Origin: Saccharicrinis sp041595375
GTDB taxonomy: Bacteria > Bacteroidota > Bacteroidia > Bacteroidales > Marinilabiliaceae
Reading direction: 5' to 3'
NCBI GenBank assembly: GCA_041595375.1
Contig: JBFHKL010000286.1
Coordinates: 1-5,364 of the forward strand
Length of the DNA stretch: 5,364 nt
This document shows positions 1 to 5,364 of this stretch, one piece after another (positions within the stretch are counted from its first letter, which is position 1; the number at the start of each line of letters is the position of its first letter). The position numbers and the translations under genes were made by a program. The notes beneath the pieces are model-generated. The model was given only the letters and a program-made list of their open reading frames with translations, searched no databases and had not been told where the DNA came from.

Positions 1-987
1 ATTAGGTACATCCACATACATTTCTTTAACCTCAATGCTACTGCTTTCTTCGTCTTCACATTCGCTGTAAACGTTGGTTACCGTAAGTGTAACGGTATAA
101 GTCCCCGCCTCAGTAAATGTGAAATTGGTATTTGACTCAATATGAGGTGAGTAGCTATAATCATCATCGGTACGCAGGAAATTCCACTCATAGTCAAGCG
201 AGTTACCACTGGCTTCACTGGTAAGACTAACCACAACAGGCGCCGAACCTTCATAGCTATCCAGATCCTGAATCTCATTATCATTGCCCCGATCTGTTGC
301 TGAAAAAGAAAAATCAGACAATACAGCAATGGCTTCCACCGCTAAAGATGCTGTTAAAGAAGATGCTCCATTAAAAGCGGAAACAGAAACCGTATATTCA
401 GTATCTTCAACAGGAGCATCAATACTTGGAGATTGATCAGTACTTCCGGAAATATCATCAGAAGTATCTGAAGACCATAGATAAGATAAGGAATATTCAA
501 GGTCAACAGCTGCCCCACTGCTTAAGTCATAATACGTTAAATCTTTTGATTCCACATTAGCTTCAAGGGTTAATGTGCTACAGGTATGTTCTACAGAATC
601 TATCTCAGCCGATGTAAGTTCTGGTTGAAAAACCCAACACTCATACTCACCCACCGAACTTCCATTATCATTTACAATCAATTTGTATCCTGCGTTTTCC
701 TGCAATACAGATGACAACATAGGTTCAGTACCCGATTGAACTTCAGTCCAACTTCCCGAGTTATAGATATACCAAATATACTCCACACTGGTAACTCCAT
801 CAGGTTCTGTTGCAATTAATGAACCCGACTCCACATTACTAAATAAATAAATGGGATCATTCTCTGCATGCGTTGGATAACTTGTTGTTTCCTCATCGAC
901 ATAACCGCTTGCAACAATTTGCGCATTCAGCTGAATGCCAGCAATTAAAGCCAAAACACTATAAAAAACTTTAAGCAACGTATTCAT
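1..987 (-). CDS. Secreted Ig/PKD-domain surface protein, probable type IX secretion substrate (3' end outside window)
   Basis: An open frame of 329 codons runs from an ATG at 987 to the left edge with no stop, so the C-terminus is missing. Residues 1-22 form a signal peptide: Lys6, a hydrophobic core at about 7-18, then LNA before Gln23, a typical Bacteroidota signal peptidase I site with no lipobox. The mature part is acidic and rich in Ser, Thr and Glu with repeated beta-sandwich signatures: an Ig-like stretch at about 45-120, a second at about 122-220 ending EYTVSVSAFNG, and a PKD-like domain at about 223-322 (YEWNF, then EAGTYTVTLTVTN). The last visible residues, VDVPN, match the sequence that commonly leads into the gliding-motility/T9SS C-terminal sorting domain (VPNVFTPNGDG...); that domain would lie just outside, so this is inference. 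It is likely exported across the inner membrane by Sec and then to the surface by T9SS, possibly for adhesion or gliding. Substrate or partner is unknown. A -7 box 24 bases upstream supports the start. Confidence 0.9.
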   Translation of the reverse strand, partial: MNTLLKVFYSVLALIAGIQLNAQIVASGYVDEETTSYPTHAENDPIYLFSNVESGSLIATEPDGVTSVEYIWYIYNSGSWTEVQSGTEPMLSSVLQENAGYKLIVNDNGSSVGEYECWVFQPELTSAEIDSVEHTCSTLTLEANVESKDLTYYDLSSGAAVDLEYSLSYLWSSDTSDDISGSTDQSPSIDAPVEDTEYTVSVSAFNGASSLTASLAVEAIAVLSDFSFSATDRGNDNEIQDLDSYEGSAPVVVSLTSEASGNSLDYEWNFLRTDDDYSYSPHIESNTNFTFTEAGTYTVTLTVTNVYSECEDEESSSIEVKEMYVDVPN

Positions 988-1306
988 ATTAAGAACTTCA
1001 TGTTAATGAATCAAAGATATTTAATTAAACGATATTGAAGAAAATAAATTGTAGCAGGGCACAGCAAAAGTAACATCCAATCCTCGCAAACTATTCCTTA
1101 TTTACAATAAATTTAAGGCTAGCAGAGCCTTCTTATTCACATAAGGCTAACTATGGCCCATTTTGCTCCCCACTTCTATTTGTTAAAAAACAATAAAATC
1201 GAAACATTATCAGCTAATTATAGGTAATCTACATTAATTAATTGCCAATATTGTGAAACTAATTGCCGTTGGTTAAAGATGTTTTTTATTTAAAAAAAAG
1301 TAGGTG
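988..1306. other. Divergent intergenic region between the Ig/PKD gene and the HExxH gene
   Basis: This AT-rich 319-base gap must hold promoters for two divergent genes. Only the leftward one has a recognisable -7 box (1012-1019). A small hairpin lies at 1115-1131 (AAGGCT, 5-base loop, AGCCTT), and TAAGGCTA recurs at 1114-1121 and 1142-1149. TAATTGCC is repeated directly at 1239-1246 and 1260-1267, 21 bases apart, or about two helical turns, on one face of the DNA 40-70 bases before the HExxH start. An A/T inverted repeat at 1272-1287 is probably compositional. No coding sequence was found here. Confidence 0.6.
1012..1019 (-). promoter_or_regulatory. Bacteroidota -7 promoter box for the Ig/PKD-protein gene
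   Basis: Read on the minus strand this is TATCTTTG, an exact match to the Bacteroidota primary-sigma -7 consensus TAnnTTTG. It ends 24 bases before the ATG at 987, so transcription would start near 1005 and give a leader of about 18 nt. I see no clear TTTG -33 element at the expected distance. The same octamer lies at almost the same distance from the helicase gene start at 4718, which strengthens both calls. Confidence 0.65.
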
Positions 1307-1978
1307 ATGACGATTGTGAAGTTGAAAAAAAATACACAGAGGAAAAAAAATTTTGAACCCAAACGAGCTTTTAAGCCATTAACAAACGAGCAACAGACAC
1401 TGATCGAAAAAAAAATGGGGATCAATAAAAAAGTATTACCCGAGTTCAGCCAGCCCATTTATCATGCATTAGCCTATTTTCCCGAACTTAAAAACTCACA
1501 CATTCGTTTTAAATACCAAAAAATCAATACTACTCTAAATGCTCGTCCAAGCGTTTATTCTCTTCTTTTTCGTAAAAAAGAAAACCGAAGATATATTGTA
1601 CGCATAAATAGTAGCTTAACAGATAGTTCCATTCAATTATCTAAGGTTTCATACAATGCTCAAATTGGCGTATTAGCACATGAGTTTTCGCATTTTATTG
1701 ATTACTCCGAAAAAGATATCTGGGGCATCTTTAAAAGATTAATAAGCTATACAAACAAAAAAGCCAAGAAAAAATTTGAACATGAAATAGACGAAATGAC
1801 TATTGAACGTGGACTTGGATGGCAGCTGCACGATTGGGCTCATACAGTATTGTACGATTCTGATGCTGGTACCAAATACAAAAAACTAAAACAAGAGATT
1901 TACCTTACGCCAGGAAAGATAATTGATTATCTGACTAATATGAATCAGGAAATACAACCTAAGTACGTTTTATCCTAA
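1307..1978 (+). CDS. Uncharacterised HExxH zincin-like metallopeptidase-fold protein
   Basis: I do not recognise a named family with a known role, but the protein resembles conserved hypothetical HExxH proteins of Bacteroidota. In numbering that counts an alternative GTG at 1304 as residue 1 (224 aa), the core is NAQIGVLAHEFSHFIDY at about 118-134. H126 and H130 would be zinc ligands and E127 the catalytic base. About 30 residues later comes a conserved-looking acidic helix, FEHEIDEMTIERGLGWQLHDW (158-178), where E161 or D163 could be the third ligand, the gluzincin-like spacing. There is no signal peptide or membrane segment, and the N-terminal 25 residues are strongly basic, so it probably acts in the cytoplasm, perhaps near nucleic acid or membrane. 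The ATG at 1307 is preferred over the overlapping GTG at 1304; a GTAGG-like stretch lies immediately before it, unusually close for a ribosome binding site. It is monocistronic by context: divergent on its left, convergent on its right. Peptidase activity is inferred from the motif only. Confidence 0.85.
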   Translation: MTIVKLKKNTQRKKNFEPKRAFKPLTNEQQTLIEKKMGINKKVLPEFSQPIYHALAYFPELKNSHIRFKYQKINTTLNARPSVYSLLFRKKENRRYIVRINSSLTDSSIQLSKVSYNAQIGVLAHEFSHFIDYSEKDIWGIFKRLISYTNKKAKKKFEHEIDEMTIERGLGWQLHDWAHTVLYDSDAGTKYKKLKQEIYLTPGKIIDYLTNMNQEIQPKYVLS

Positions 1979-2013
1979 AATAAAAGTAAGGCAGTTTTAA
2001 ATTTAGTTTAATG

Positions 2014-2062
2014 AAAAAACCACTTAGGTACTTTATACACTTGAATTCACTATACCTTAGTG
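2014..2062 (-). terminator. Hairpin-plus-T-tract terminator for the TonB_C-domain gene
   Basis: CACTTAGGTA (2021-2030) and TACCTTAGTG (2053-2062) pair at 9 of 10 positions around a 22-base spacer. Read on the minus strand, the stem is followed after one or two bases by six T (complement of 2014-2019), the layout of a Rho-independent terminator. It lies about 165 bases past the minus-strand stop at 2228. On the plus strand there is no T tract, so it is a weaker terminator for the HExxH gene, although it may still block converging transcription. The long loop and modest GC content lower confidence. Confidence 0.5.
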
Positions 2063-2227
2063 TATCGGTGTGGCCTCAGTACCCCAGTGGCAAATCTTAA
2101 TTGATTGAATTTTATCTTCTAATGACTACTTGATTGTTTCTGTGATTGTTTTGTCAAATAAAACATAATCCTAAAACAATTAAACATCCTCTCACAGAAT
2201 CAAAAATCAAATTATCATACTACATAT

Positions 2228-2962
2228 CTATCTTAACACAATATCAACCAACTCTATTTGAGCCTGATAATTTAAATTCACCAATTCACCAAATCTGTTT
2301 AAACGTTCTCCTTTATTTAACTCATCTCCGGCAAATTCATAGGCACAGGCTTGCCAAAAAATAAATGATGGTTCATTGGGCAAATAACCATTGGCCTCTG
2401 AAATAAACCTGATTGCTTTTTTTATTTTCTTATCTGCTTTTCTCTCTGCTTTTTCATTAGTTAAAGAAAAATTACCCAATACCTCTTGGGCACTGTAATA
2501 AAGCTTAAGTCCGTATTCTAATTTCTGTTGAGCAATAAGCTCAAGCGGAATACTATTAGGATCTATGAATTTAACCTGCATTTCTTTTTCCATAGGCCTC
2601 GGAACTTCATTCACCATTCCCGGTTGCCACATCCCCGATGTCTTTTTTAAACAGGACACAACCGATTGATCTGCCATAGTAGAAACAGAATTCACAATAT
2701 CAAAGTCCGTTAAGGTTCCATCTGCCTGAATAATAAACTTAACCACCACCACTCCTTGATTAAAACCTTCTATCTCTGCTAAATCTTCCATTATAAAATT
2801 ACAAATGGGAGAATAACCATTAGCAGCATCCATATTCAACTCCTCAGTACCAATAAATTTAGGTGGTACAACAGTAGTTTCTTTTACATTGACCTGAGCA
2901 AAGACTACAACTACCAACAGTAACAATGCGGTCATTAATCCTGTTCTTTTCATCATATCCAT
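2228..2962 (-). CDS. Secreted protein with TonB C-terminal-like domain and helical (TPR-like) tail
   Basis: The 244-residue product begins with a signal peptide (MKR, hydrophobic core to about residue 21, then FAQ before Val24). There is no lipobox cysteine, so a soluble periplasmic or exported protein is expected. Residues about 37-132 match the TonB_C fold: GVVVVKFIIQADGTLTDFDIV, then a helix with Ser/Cys, then MWQPGMVNEVPRPMEKEMQVKF, corresponding to the family pattern of VxFxVxxDGxxxxxxV followed by WxPGxxxGxxVxxxxxxxxxF. Classical TonB is anchored in the inner membrane with a proline-rich linker. Here both are absent, so it is not an ordinary energy transducer. Residues about 137-244 are mostly helical and charged, with a TPR-like pair around 175-212. 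Such stand-alone TonB_C proteins are common in Bacteroidota and mostly uncharacterised; binding to an outer-membrane receptor or to peptidoglycan is inference. Met3 or Met4 are alternative starts. The 295-base gap upstream makes co-transcription with the LuxR-type gene uncertain. Confidence 0.85.
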   Translation of the reverse strand: MDMMKRTGLMTALLLLVVVVFAQVNVKETTVVPPKFIGTEELNMDAANGYSPICNFIMEDLAEIEGFNQGVVVVKFIIQADGTLTDFDIVNSVSTMADQSVVSCLKKTSGMWQPGMVNEVPRPMEKEMQVKFIDPNSIPLELIAQQKLEYGLKLYYSAQEVLGNFSLTNEKAERKADKKIKKAIRFISEANGYLPNEPSFIFWQACAYEFAGDELNKGERLNRFGELVNLNYQAQIELVDIVLR

Positions 2963-3154
2963 TTTTAAATTAATAATTCATGTTATAAGCAAGCAAAAAT
3001 TGTATTTACACAACAAAGGCCATTTTATTCGTTCAGTAAAGCGGTAAGAAAAATGATTTAAATCGAAGACAGTAATGATTCAATAGAGCTGTGATTGAAA
3101 CACATTATAAAATTACATGTTCTTTCCCTCTATGTCCATATACGCTATCGAACG

Positions 3155-3176
3155 TTATCAGCTACATCACTGATAA
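3155..3176. repeat. Small inverted repeat upstream of the TonB_C-domain gene
   Basis: TTATCAG (3155-3161) and CTGATAA (3170-3176) are perfect reverse complements around an 8-base spacer. There is no T tract on either side in the right place, so it is not a convincing terminator for the upstream regulator gene. It could be a protein-binding dyad or chance in AT-rich DNA. The remainder of the 2963-3257 gap shows no gene and no clear TAnnTTTG box. Confidence 0.35.
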
Positions 3177-3257
3177 ATAGAATTTAAGAGTGTGCGAATT
3201 TAAATCCCATTAACTTATTTTAACATTTACCCTTAATCTATTTATCAAAATAAAACC

Positions 3258-4058
3258 CTATCCCCATGAGACATCAGAAACTGAACCAACCGCTACACTA
3301 TTCGAAAGAAAATAAGCTATTAATTCGGTAGTGTTAGCCACTTGCGATTTTGACAACATATGTCTTCGGTGCGTATCCACAGTATGTTTACTAATGTTTA
3401 ACAGATCTGAAATCTGCAAACTACTTTTCCCACTACTTAGCAAGGATAATATCTCCAACTCTCTATCTGTAAATGCACATAGCGATTCCCCGTTACCGTA
3501 TGTGCTGTTATTTTCACAAGTTGCACAATTATTATGTTCACATACGGTAGGCTTCACACCCAAATAAGAGATCATAGAGAGGTCTGTATAGATGCTTAAG
3601 AGCTTAGCCCTTCTTTTTTTCTTATAAACTTCGAGCACACAGGTTTGTTGAAACACATCTATATAGTGATTATCTGATTTCTTCATTCTGAACTGAAGAG
3701 CCAAAATGCATTTAAATGGTTCCAATTCATCAAAATGAGAACTCATATATTCTAACAGCTTTTTACTCATTAATAATACATATTGAATATCTTCAACATG
3801 TATCAGTTTATACAATGCTTCAATTGTGAAACCCTTTGGCCTTACCCCTAACAAGGAAGCAAGATTTGATGAAAATAATGCAGATTGAAACAATGGATAA
3901 GTATACATGCAATAAAATTGATTACTTAAACACATATATCCATTATCCGTTCTTGCATGAGGCAGGTAATTATTCTCATCAGTACTCATAGTTCTTTTAA
4001 CCCATAAATCCTGAACATATCTACCAATTTCATTTTCTGTTAACTTATTTTCAAACAT
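3258..4058 (-). CDS. LuxR-type transcriptional regulator with PAS-like sensor domain and cysteine cluster
   Basis: The 266-residue product starts at the ATG at 4058 and ends with TAG. Residues about 48-160 look like a PAS-type sensor domain: LLGVRPKGFTIEALYKLIHVEDI resembles the LGxxxxxFxxxxxxxLIHPDD segment of PAS_3 domains, followed by strands ending KLLSIYTDLS. Residues about 196-250 are a LuxR/GerE helix-turn-helix: FTDRELEILSLLSSG, then ISDLLNISKHTVDTHRRHML, in which SKHTVDTHRRHM is the DNA-recognition helix. There is no response-regulator receiver domain, so it should sense its signal directly as a cytoplasmic one-component regulator. The linker contains Cys173, Cys178, Cys181 and Cys194 in a CX4CX2CX12C arrangement, with His175 inside it, which could bind zinc or an iron-sulfur cluster. 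No -7 box is evident within the 659 bases upstream. Targets are unknown; inverted repeats in the upstream gap are candidate operators. Confidence 0.9.
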   Translation of the reverse strand: MFENKLTENEIGRYVQDLWVKRTMSTDENNYLPHARTDNGYMCLSNQFYCMYTYPLFQSALFSSNLASLLGVRPKGFTIEALYKLIHVEDIQYVLLMSKKLLEYMSSHFDELEPFKCILALQFRMKKSDNHYIDVFQQTCVLEVYKKKRRAKLLSIYTDLSMISYLGVKPTVCEHNNCATCENNSTYGNGESLCAFTDRELEILSLLSSGKSSLQISDLLNISKHTVDTHRRHMLSKSQVANTTELIAYFLSNSVAVGSVSDVSWG

Positions 4059-4272
4059 ATCTTTATTTTTAAATTGACAGCACTTAATTGAAAGGCAGAA
4101 TTAATTCTCATAAAGATTAGTTACAATTTTCCCCGTCCTTACCTATCTCAAAACACCAACTACAACTCCCGTTGACAGAATACATTATCTTCCATATGTA
4201 AGGACTGCTATTCGCAAACTCCATTACACTTTTCACCTCAATAAAATACTATAATCAACATGTCACACACTT

Positions 4273-4326
4273 GAAGATGTTCGATCCGTAAATCGCTACT
4301 ATTTTACTATGGAGTAAAACATCTTC
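4273..4326. repeat. Nested inverted repeats
   Basis: The outer arms are GAAGATGTT (4273-4281) and AACATCTTC (4318-4326), perfect reverse complements. Inside lies a tighter hairpin, TTTTACT (4302-4308), loop ATGG, AGTAAAA (4313-4319). The right arms overlap at 4318-4319, so the two stems compete partly for the same bases, as in switchable RNA structures. Whether the region is transcribed cannot be told from sequence. Confidence 0.45.
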
Positions 4327-4371
4327 TTTCCTTAAATATTCCCTAAACAGCCTGACTACGTTTCGTTTTTT

Positions 4372-4399
4372 ATATAAAGGTATATTAGGACCTTTATAT
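4372..4399. repeat. Inverted repeat, 10-bp arms
   Basis: ATATAAAGGT (4372-4381) and ACCTTTATAT (4390-4399) are perfect reverse complements around the 8-base spacer ATATTAGG. The repeat is preceded by a run of six T (about 4366-4371) and ends two bases before the 24-bp palindrome. An alternative pairing of AGGTATA (4378-4384) with TATACCT (4429-4435) would open this stem and enclose the palindrome. Confidence 0.6.
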
Positions 4400-4401
4400 C
4401 G

Positions 4402-4425
4402 TCTATACTCAATATTGAGTATAGA
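4402..4425. repeat. Perfect 24-bp palindrome, candidate operator or hairpin
   Basis: The left half is TCTATACTCAAT (4402-4413) and the right half ATTGAGTATAGA (4414-4425) is its exact reverse complement with no spacer. As RNA it would fold with a 10-bp stem and an ATAT loop. On the plus strand TTTTAT follows directly, which also resembles a weak terminator. It lies 344 bases from the regulator start and 293 bases from the helicase start. A dimeric DNA-binding protein is the simplest reader; the nearby LuxR-type regulator is a candidate by proximity only. Confidence 0.7.
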
Positions 4426-4516
4426 TTTTATACCTAACTGGACAACAGGATACTAAAAATCTTGGCACAATATAAATTTAACTTTTATTAACACATTTGT
4501 CACTGCTGCTATACAT

Positions 4517-4531
4517 ATTAACAAGGTTAAT
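4517..4531. repeat. Short dyad ATTAACAAGGTTAAT
   Basis: Six-base arms ATTAAC and GTTAAT are perfect reverse complements around AAG. It lies about 170 bases before the helicase -7 box. The size suits a regulator half-site pair, but arms this short arise by chance in AT-rich DNA. Confidence 0.3.
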
Positions 4532-4687
4532 CCTAACGATATGCCCATATCACCAGCAGATTATTCTATTTATTCATAGCTAAGCGAAAATCAATACCTC
4601 TGGGCATTATATCATAAGCATAACCGAACGTTAGTAAAACATTAAAATATCACGACTCCTGTTCATCATTAAAGCCTCATTTTTATA

Positions 4688-4695
4688 TATCTTTG
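4688..4695 (+). promoter_or_regulatory. Bacteroidota -7 promoter box for the helicase gene
   Basis: TATCTTTG exactly matches TAnnTTTG and ends 22 bases before the GTG at 4718, placing the transcription start near 4702 with a leader of about 16 nt. It is the same octamer as the box at 1012-1019. No clear TTTG -33 element is visible upstream. It supports the GTG start, because no room remains for a start further upstream. Confidence 0.65.
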
Positions 4696-4717
4696 TCCAT
4701 CATCAAAATCAAGTTTA

Positions 4718-5364
4718 GTGCATAATTATCTCGAACAATTAAATCCTTCTCAACGCCAGGCTGTTGAAAATACAACCGGTCCATCATTGGTTATTGCGGG
4801 TGCCGGATCAGGTAAAACGCGGGTATTAACCTACCGCATTGCGCATTTATTAACACAAGGTGTTCCACCCCATCGGATCTTATCGCTTACCTTTACAAAT
4901 AAAGCGGCCCGCGAAATGAAGGAACGTATTGCTTCGATCGTAGGTAATGACATTGCCCGAAATCTTTGGATGGGAACCTTTCACTCTATCTTTGCCCGCA
5001 TACTCAGATTTGAAGCAGAACGAATTGGCTACCCCTCTTCTTTTACGATTTACGATACCTCTGATTCTAAAAGTTTAATTAAATCTATCATTAAGGAGAT
5101 GAAGTTAAACGATAAAGAATATAAACCCGGTGCAGTATTGGGCCGAATTTCTTCGGCAAAAAACAACCTAGTTACCCCTGCAGCCTATGCGCGTGACCAA
5201 CACCGCATGATGGAAGATCAGGCAACTAAAAAGGGAATGATTTATGAGATATACACCCGTTACATGCGACATTGCTATAAATCAGGTGTAATGGATTTTG
5301 ATGACCTCTTACTAAACACCAATATTCTATTTCGCGATCATCCCGAAGCCTTGCAAAAATATCA
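4718..5364 (+). CDS. UvrD/PcrA-family superfamily 1 DNA helicase, N-terminal part (3' end outside window)
   Basis: The frame reads MHNYLEQLNPSQRQAVENTT... for 215 complete codons and runs off the right edge. It shows the ordered motifs of the UvrD/PcrA/Rep group: Q motif LNPSQRQAV (8-16), Walker A AGAGSGKT (27-34) for ATP binding, motif Ia LSLTFTNKAAREMKERI (55-71), motif Ib MGTFHSIFARIL (85-96), and the conserved MDFDDLL (192-198) that precedes motif II. The Walker B/DEXX motif and domains 1B (end), 2A and 2B lie outside. The family unwinds DNA 3'-to-5' using ATP in nucleotide excision and mismatch repair and in clearing replication blocks. The start is GTG: the frame is closed by a stop at 4670 and contains no in-frame ATG or TTG before 4718, and the protein begins where relatives normally do. 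A purine-rich Shine-Dalgarno is absent, as is common in Bacteroidota. The full protein would be expected near 750 residues. Assignment to pcrA or uvrD specifically cannot be made from this part. Confidence 0.95.
   Translation, partial: MHNYLEQLNPSQRQAVENTTGPSLVIAGAGSGKTRVLTYRIAHLLTQGVPPHRILSLTFTNKAAREMKERIASIVGNDIARNLWMGTFHSIFARILRFEAERIGYPSSFTIYDTSDSKSLIKSIIKEMKLNDKEYKPGAVLGRISSAKNNLVTPAAYARDQHRMMEDQATKKGMIYEIYTRYMRHCYKSGVMDFDDLLLNTNILFRDHPEALQKY

Larger units (their letters stand above)
4059..4717. other. Long non-coding divergent region rich in inverted repeats
   Basis: No reading frame longer than about a dozen codons from an ATG was found on either strand here, and no tRNA or recognised riboswitch. 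The region separates the leftward regulator gene from the rightward helicase gene. It holds dyads at 4273-4326 (nested), 4372-4399, 4402-4425 and 4517-4531, and a -7 promoter box at 4688-4695. Shorter matching pieces, ATGCCC (4541-4546) and GGGCAT (4602-4607), could also pair. The concentration of dyads between 4273 and 4435 suggests operators or a structured, unannotated RNA. Confidence 0.6.

Noticed and set aside
78..329. Minus-strand open frame of 83 codons
   Set aside because: It lies inside the longer minus-strand secreted-protein frame in another phase, and its translation has no domain-like pattern.
1272..1287. A/T inverted repeat just before the HExxH start
   Set aside because: It is made only of A and T runs, expected from local composition, and is not in a position to act as a terminator for a known gene.
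1273..1458. Minus-strand hydrophobic 61-codon frame resembling a small membrane protein
   Set aside because: It is antisense to the A-rich start of the HExxH gene. The Phe/Leu/Ile richness simply reflects lysine codons read on the other strand.
2131..2151. TGATTGTTT repeated twice with a 12-base period
   Set aside because: Only two short AT-rich copies in convergent intergenic DNA; too little to call a repeat array, CRISPR or iteron.
2146..2364. Plus-strand 72-codon frame
   Set aside because: Its 3' part is antisense to the C-terminus of the TonB_C-domain gene, and it lacks a promoter, ribosome site or recognisable motif.
3149..3157. CGAACGTTA shared with 4625-4633
   Set aside because: A nine-base match is expected many times by chance in a 5-kb window, and the flanking bases do not extend it.
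3331..3567. Plus-strand 78-codon frame
   Set aside because: It lies wholly antisense to the HTH and cysteine region of the LuxR-type gene and looks like a shadow.
5294..5311. DFDDLL considered as the helicase Walker B motif
   Set aside because: In UvrD/PcrA proteins this conserved segment precedes the true DExQD motif II by some 20-30 residues; motif II is beyond the window.

Overview
The window looks like a chromosomal segment of a low-GC Bacteroidota, probably a Marinilabiliales/Bacteroidales-type marine or sediment organism. That placement is an inference. It rests on a signal peptide ending in the Bacteroidota-style LNAQ motif, an Ig/PKD-rich secreted protein of the type IX secretion class, a stand-alone secreted TonB C-terminal domain, a PAS-plus-LuxR regulator, and two exact matches (TATCTTTG) to the Bacteroidota -7 promoter element TAnnTTTG.

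Layout from left to right. Positions 1-987 (-) hold the first 329 codons of a secreted Ig/PKD-domain protein that runs off the left edge. Positions 988-1306 are a divergent promoter region. Positions 1307-1978 (+) encode a cytosolic HExxH (zincin-like) protein of unknown role. It converges on 2228-2962 (-), a secreted protein with a TonB_C-like domain and a helical, possibly TPR-like tail. The gap between them holds a hairpin with a T tract, oriented to terminate the minus-strand gene. Upstream, in the same direction, 3258-4058 (-) encodes a PAS + LuxR-type HTH regulator with an unusual four-cysteine cluster in its linker. A 659-base non-coding stretch (4059-4717) follows. It is rich in inverted repeats, including a perfect 24-bp palindrome. 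Finally 4718-5364 (+) encodes the N-terminal 215 residues of a UvrD/PcrA-family DNA helicase with a GTG start, cut by the right edge.

The genes do not form one obvious operon or pathway: orientations alternate, spacings are large, and no two adjacent products share a known process. I find no CRISPR array, tRNA, rRNA, insertion sequence or recognisable defence system. The items most worth a second look are the palindrome cluster at 4273-4435, the cysteine cluster in the LuxR-type regulator, and the uncharacterised HExxH protein.
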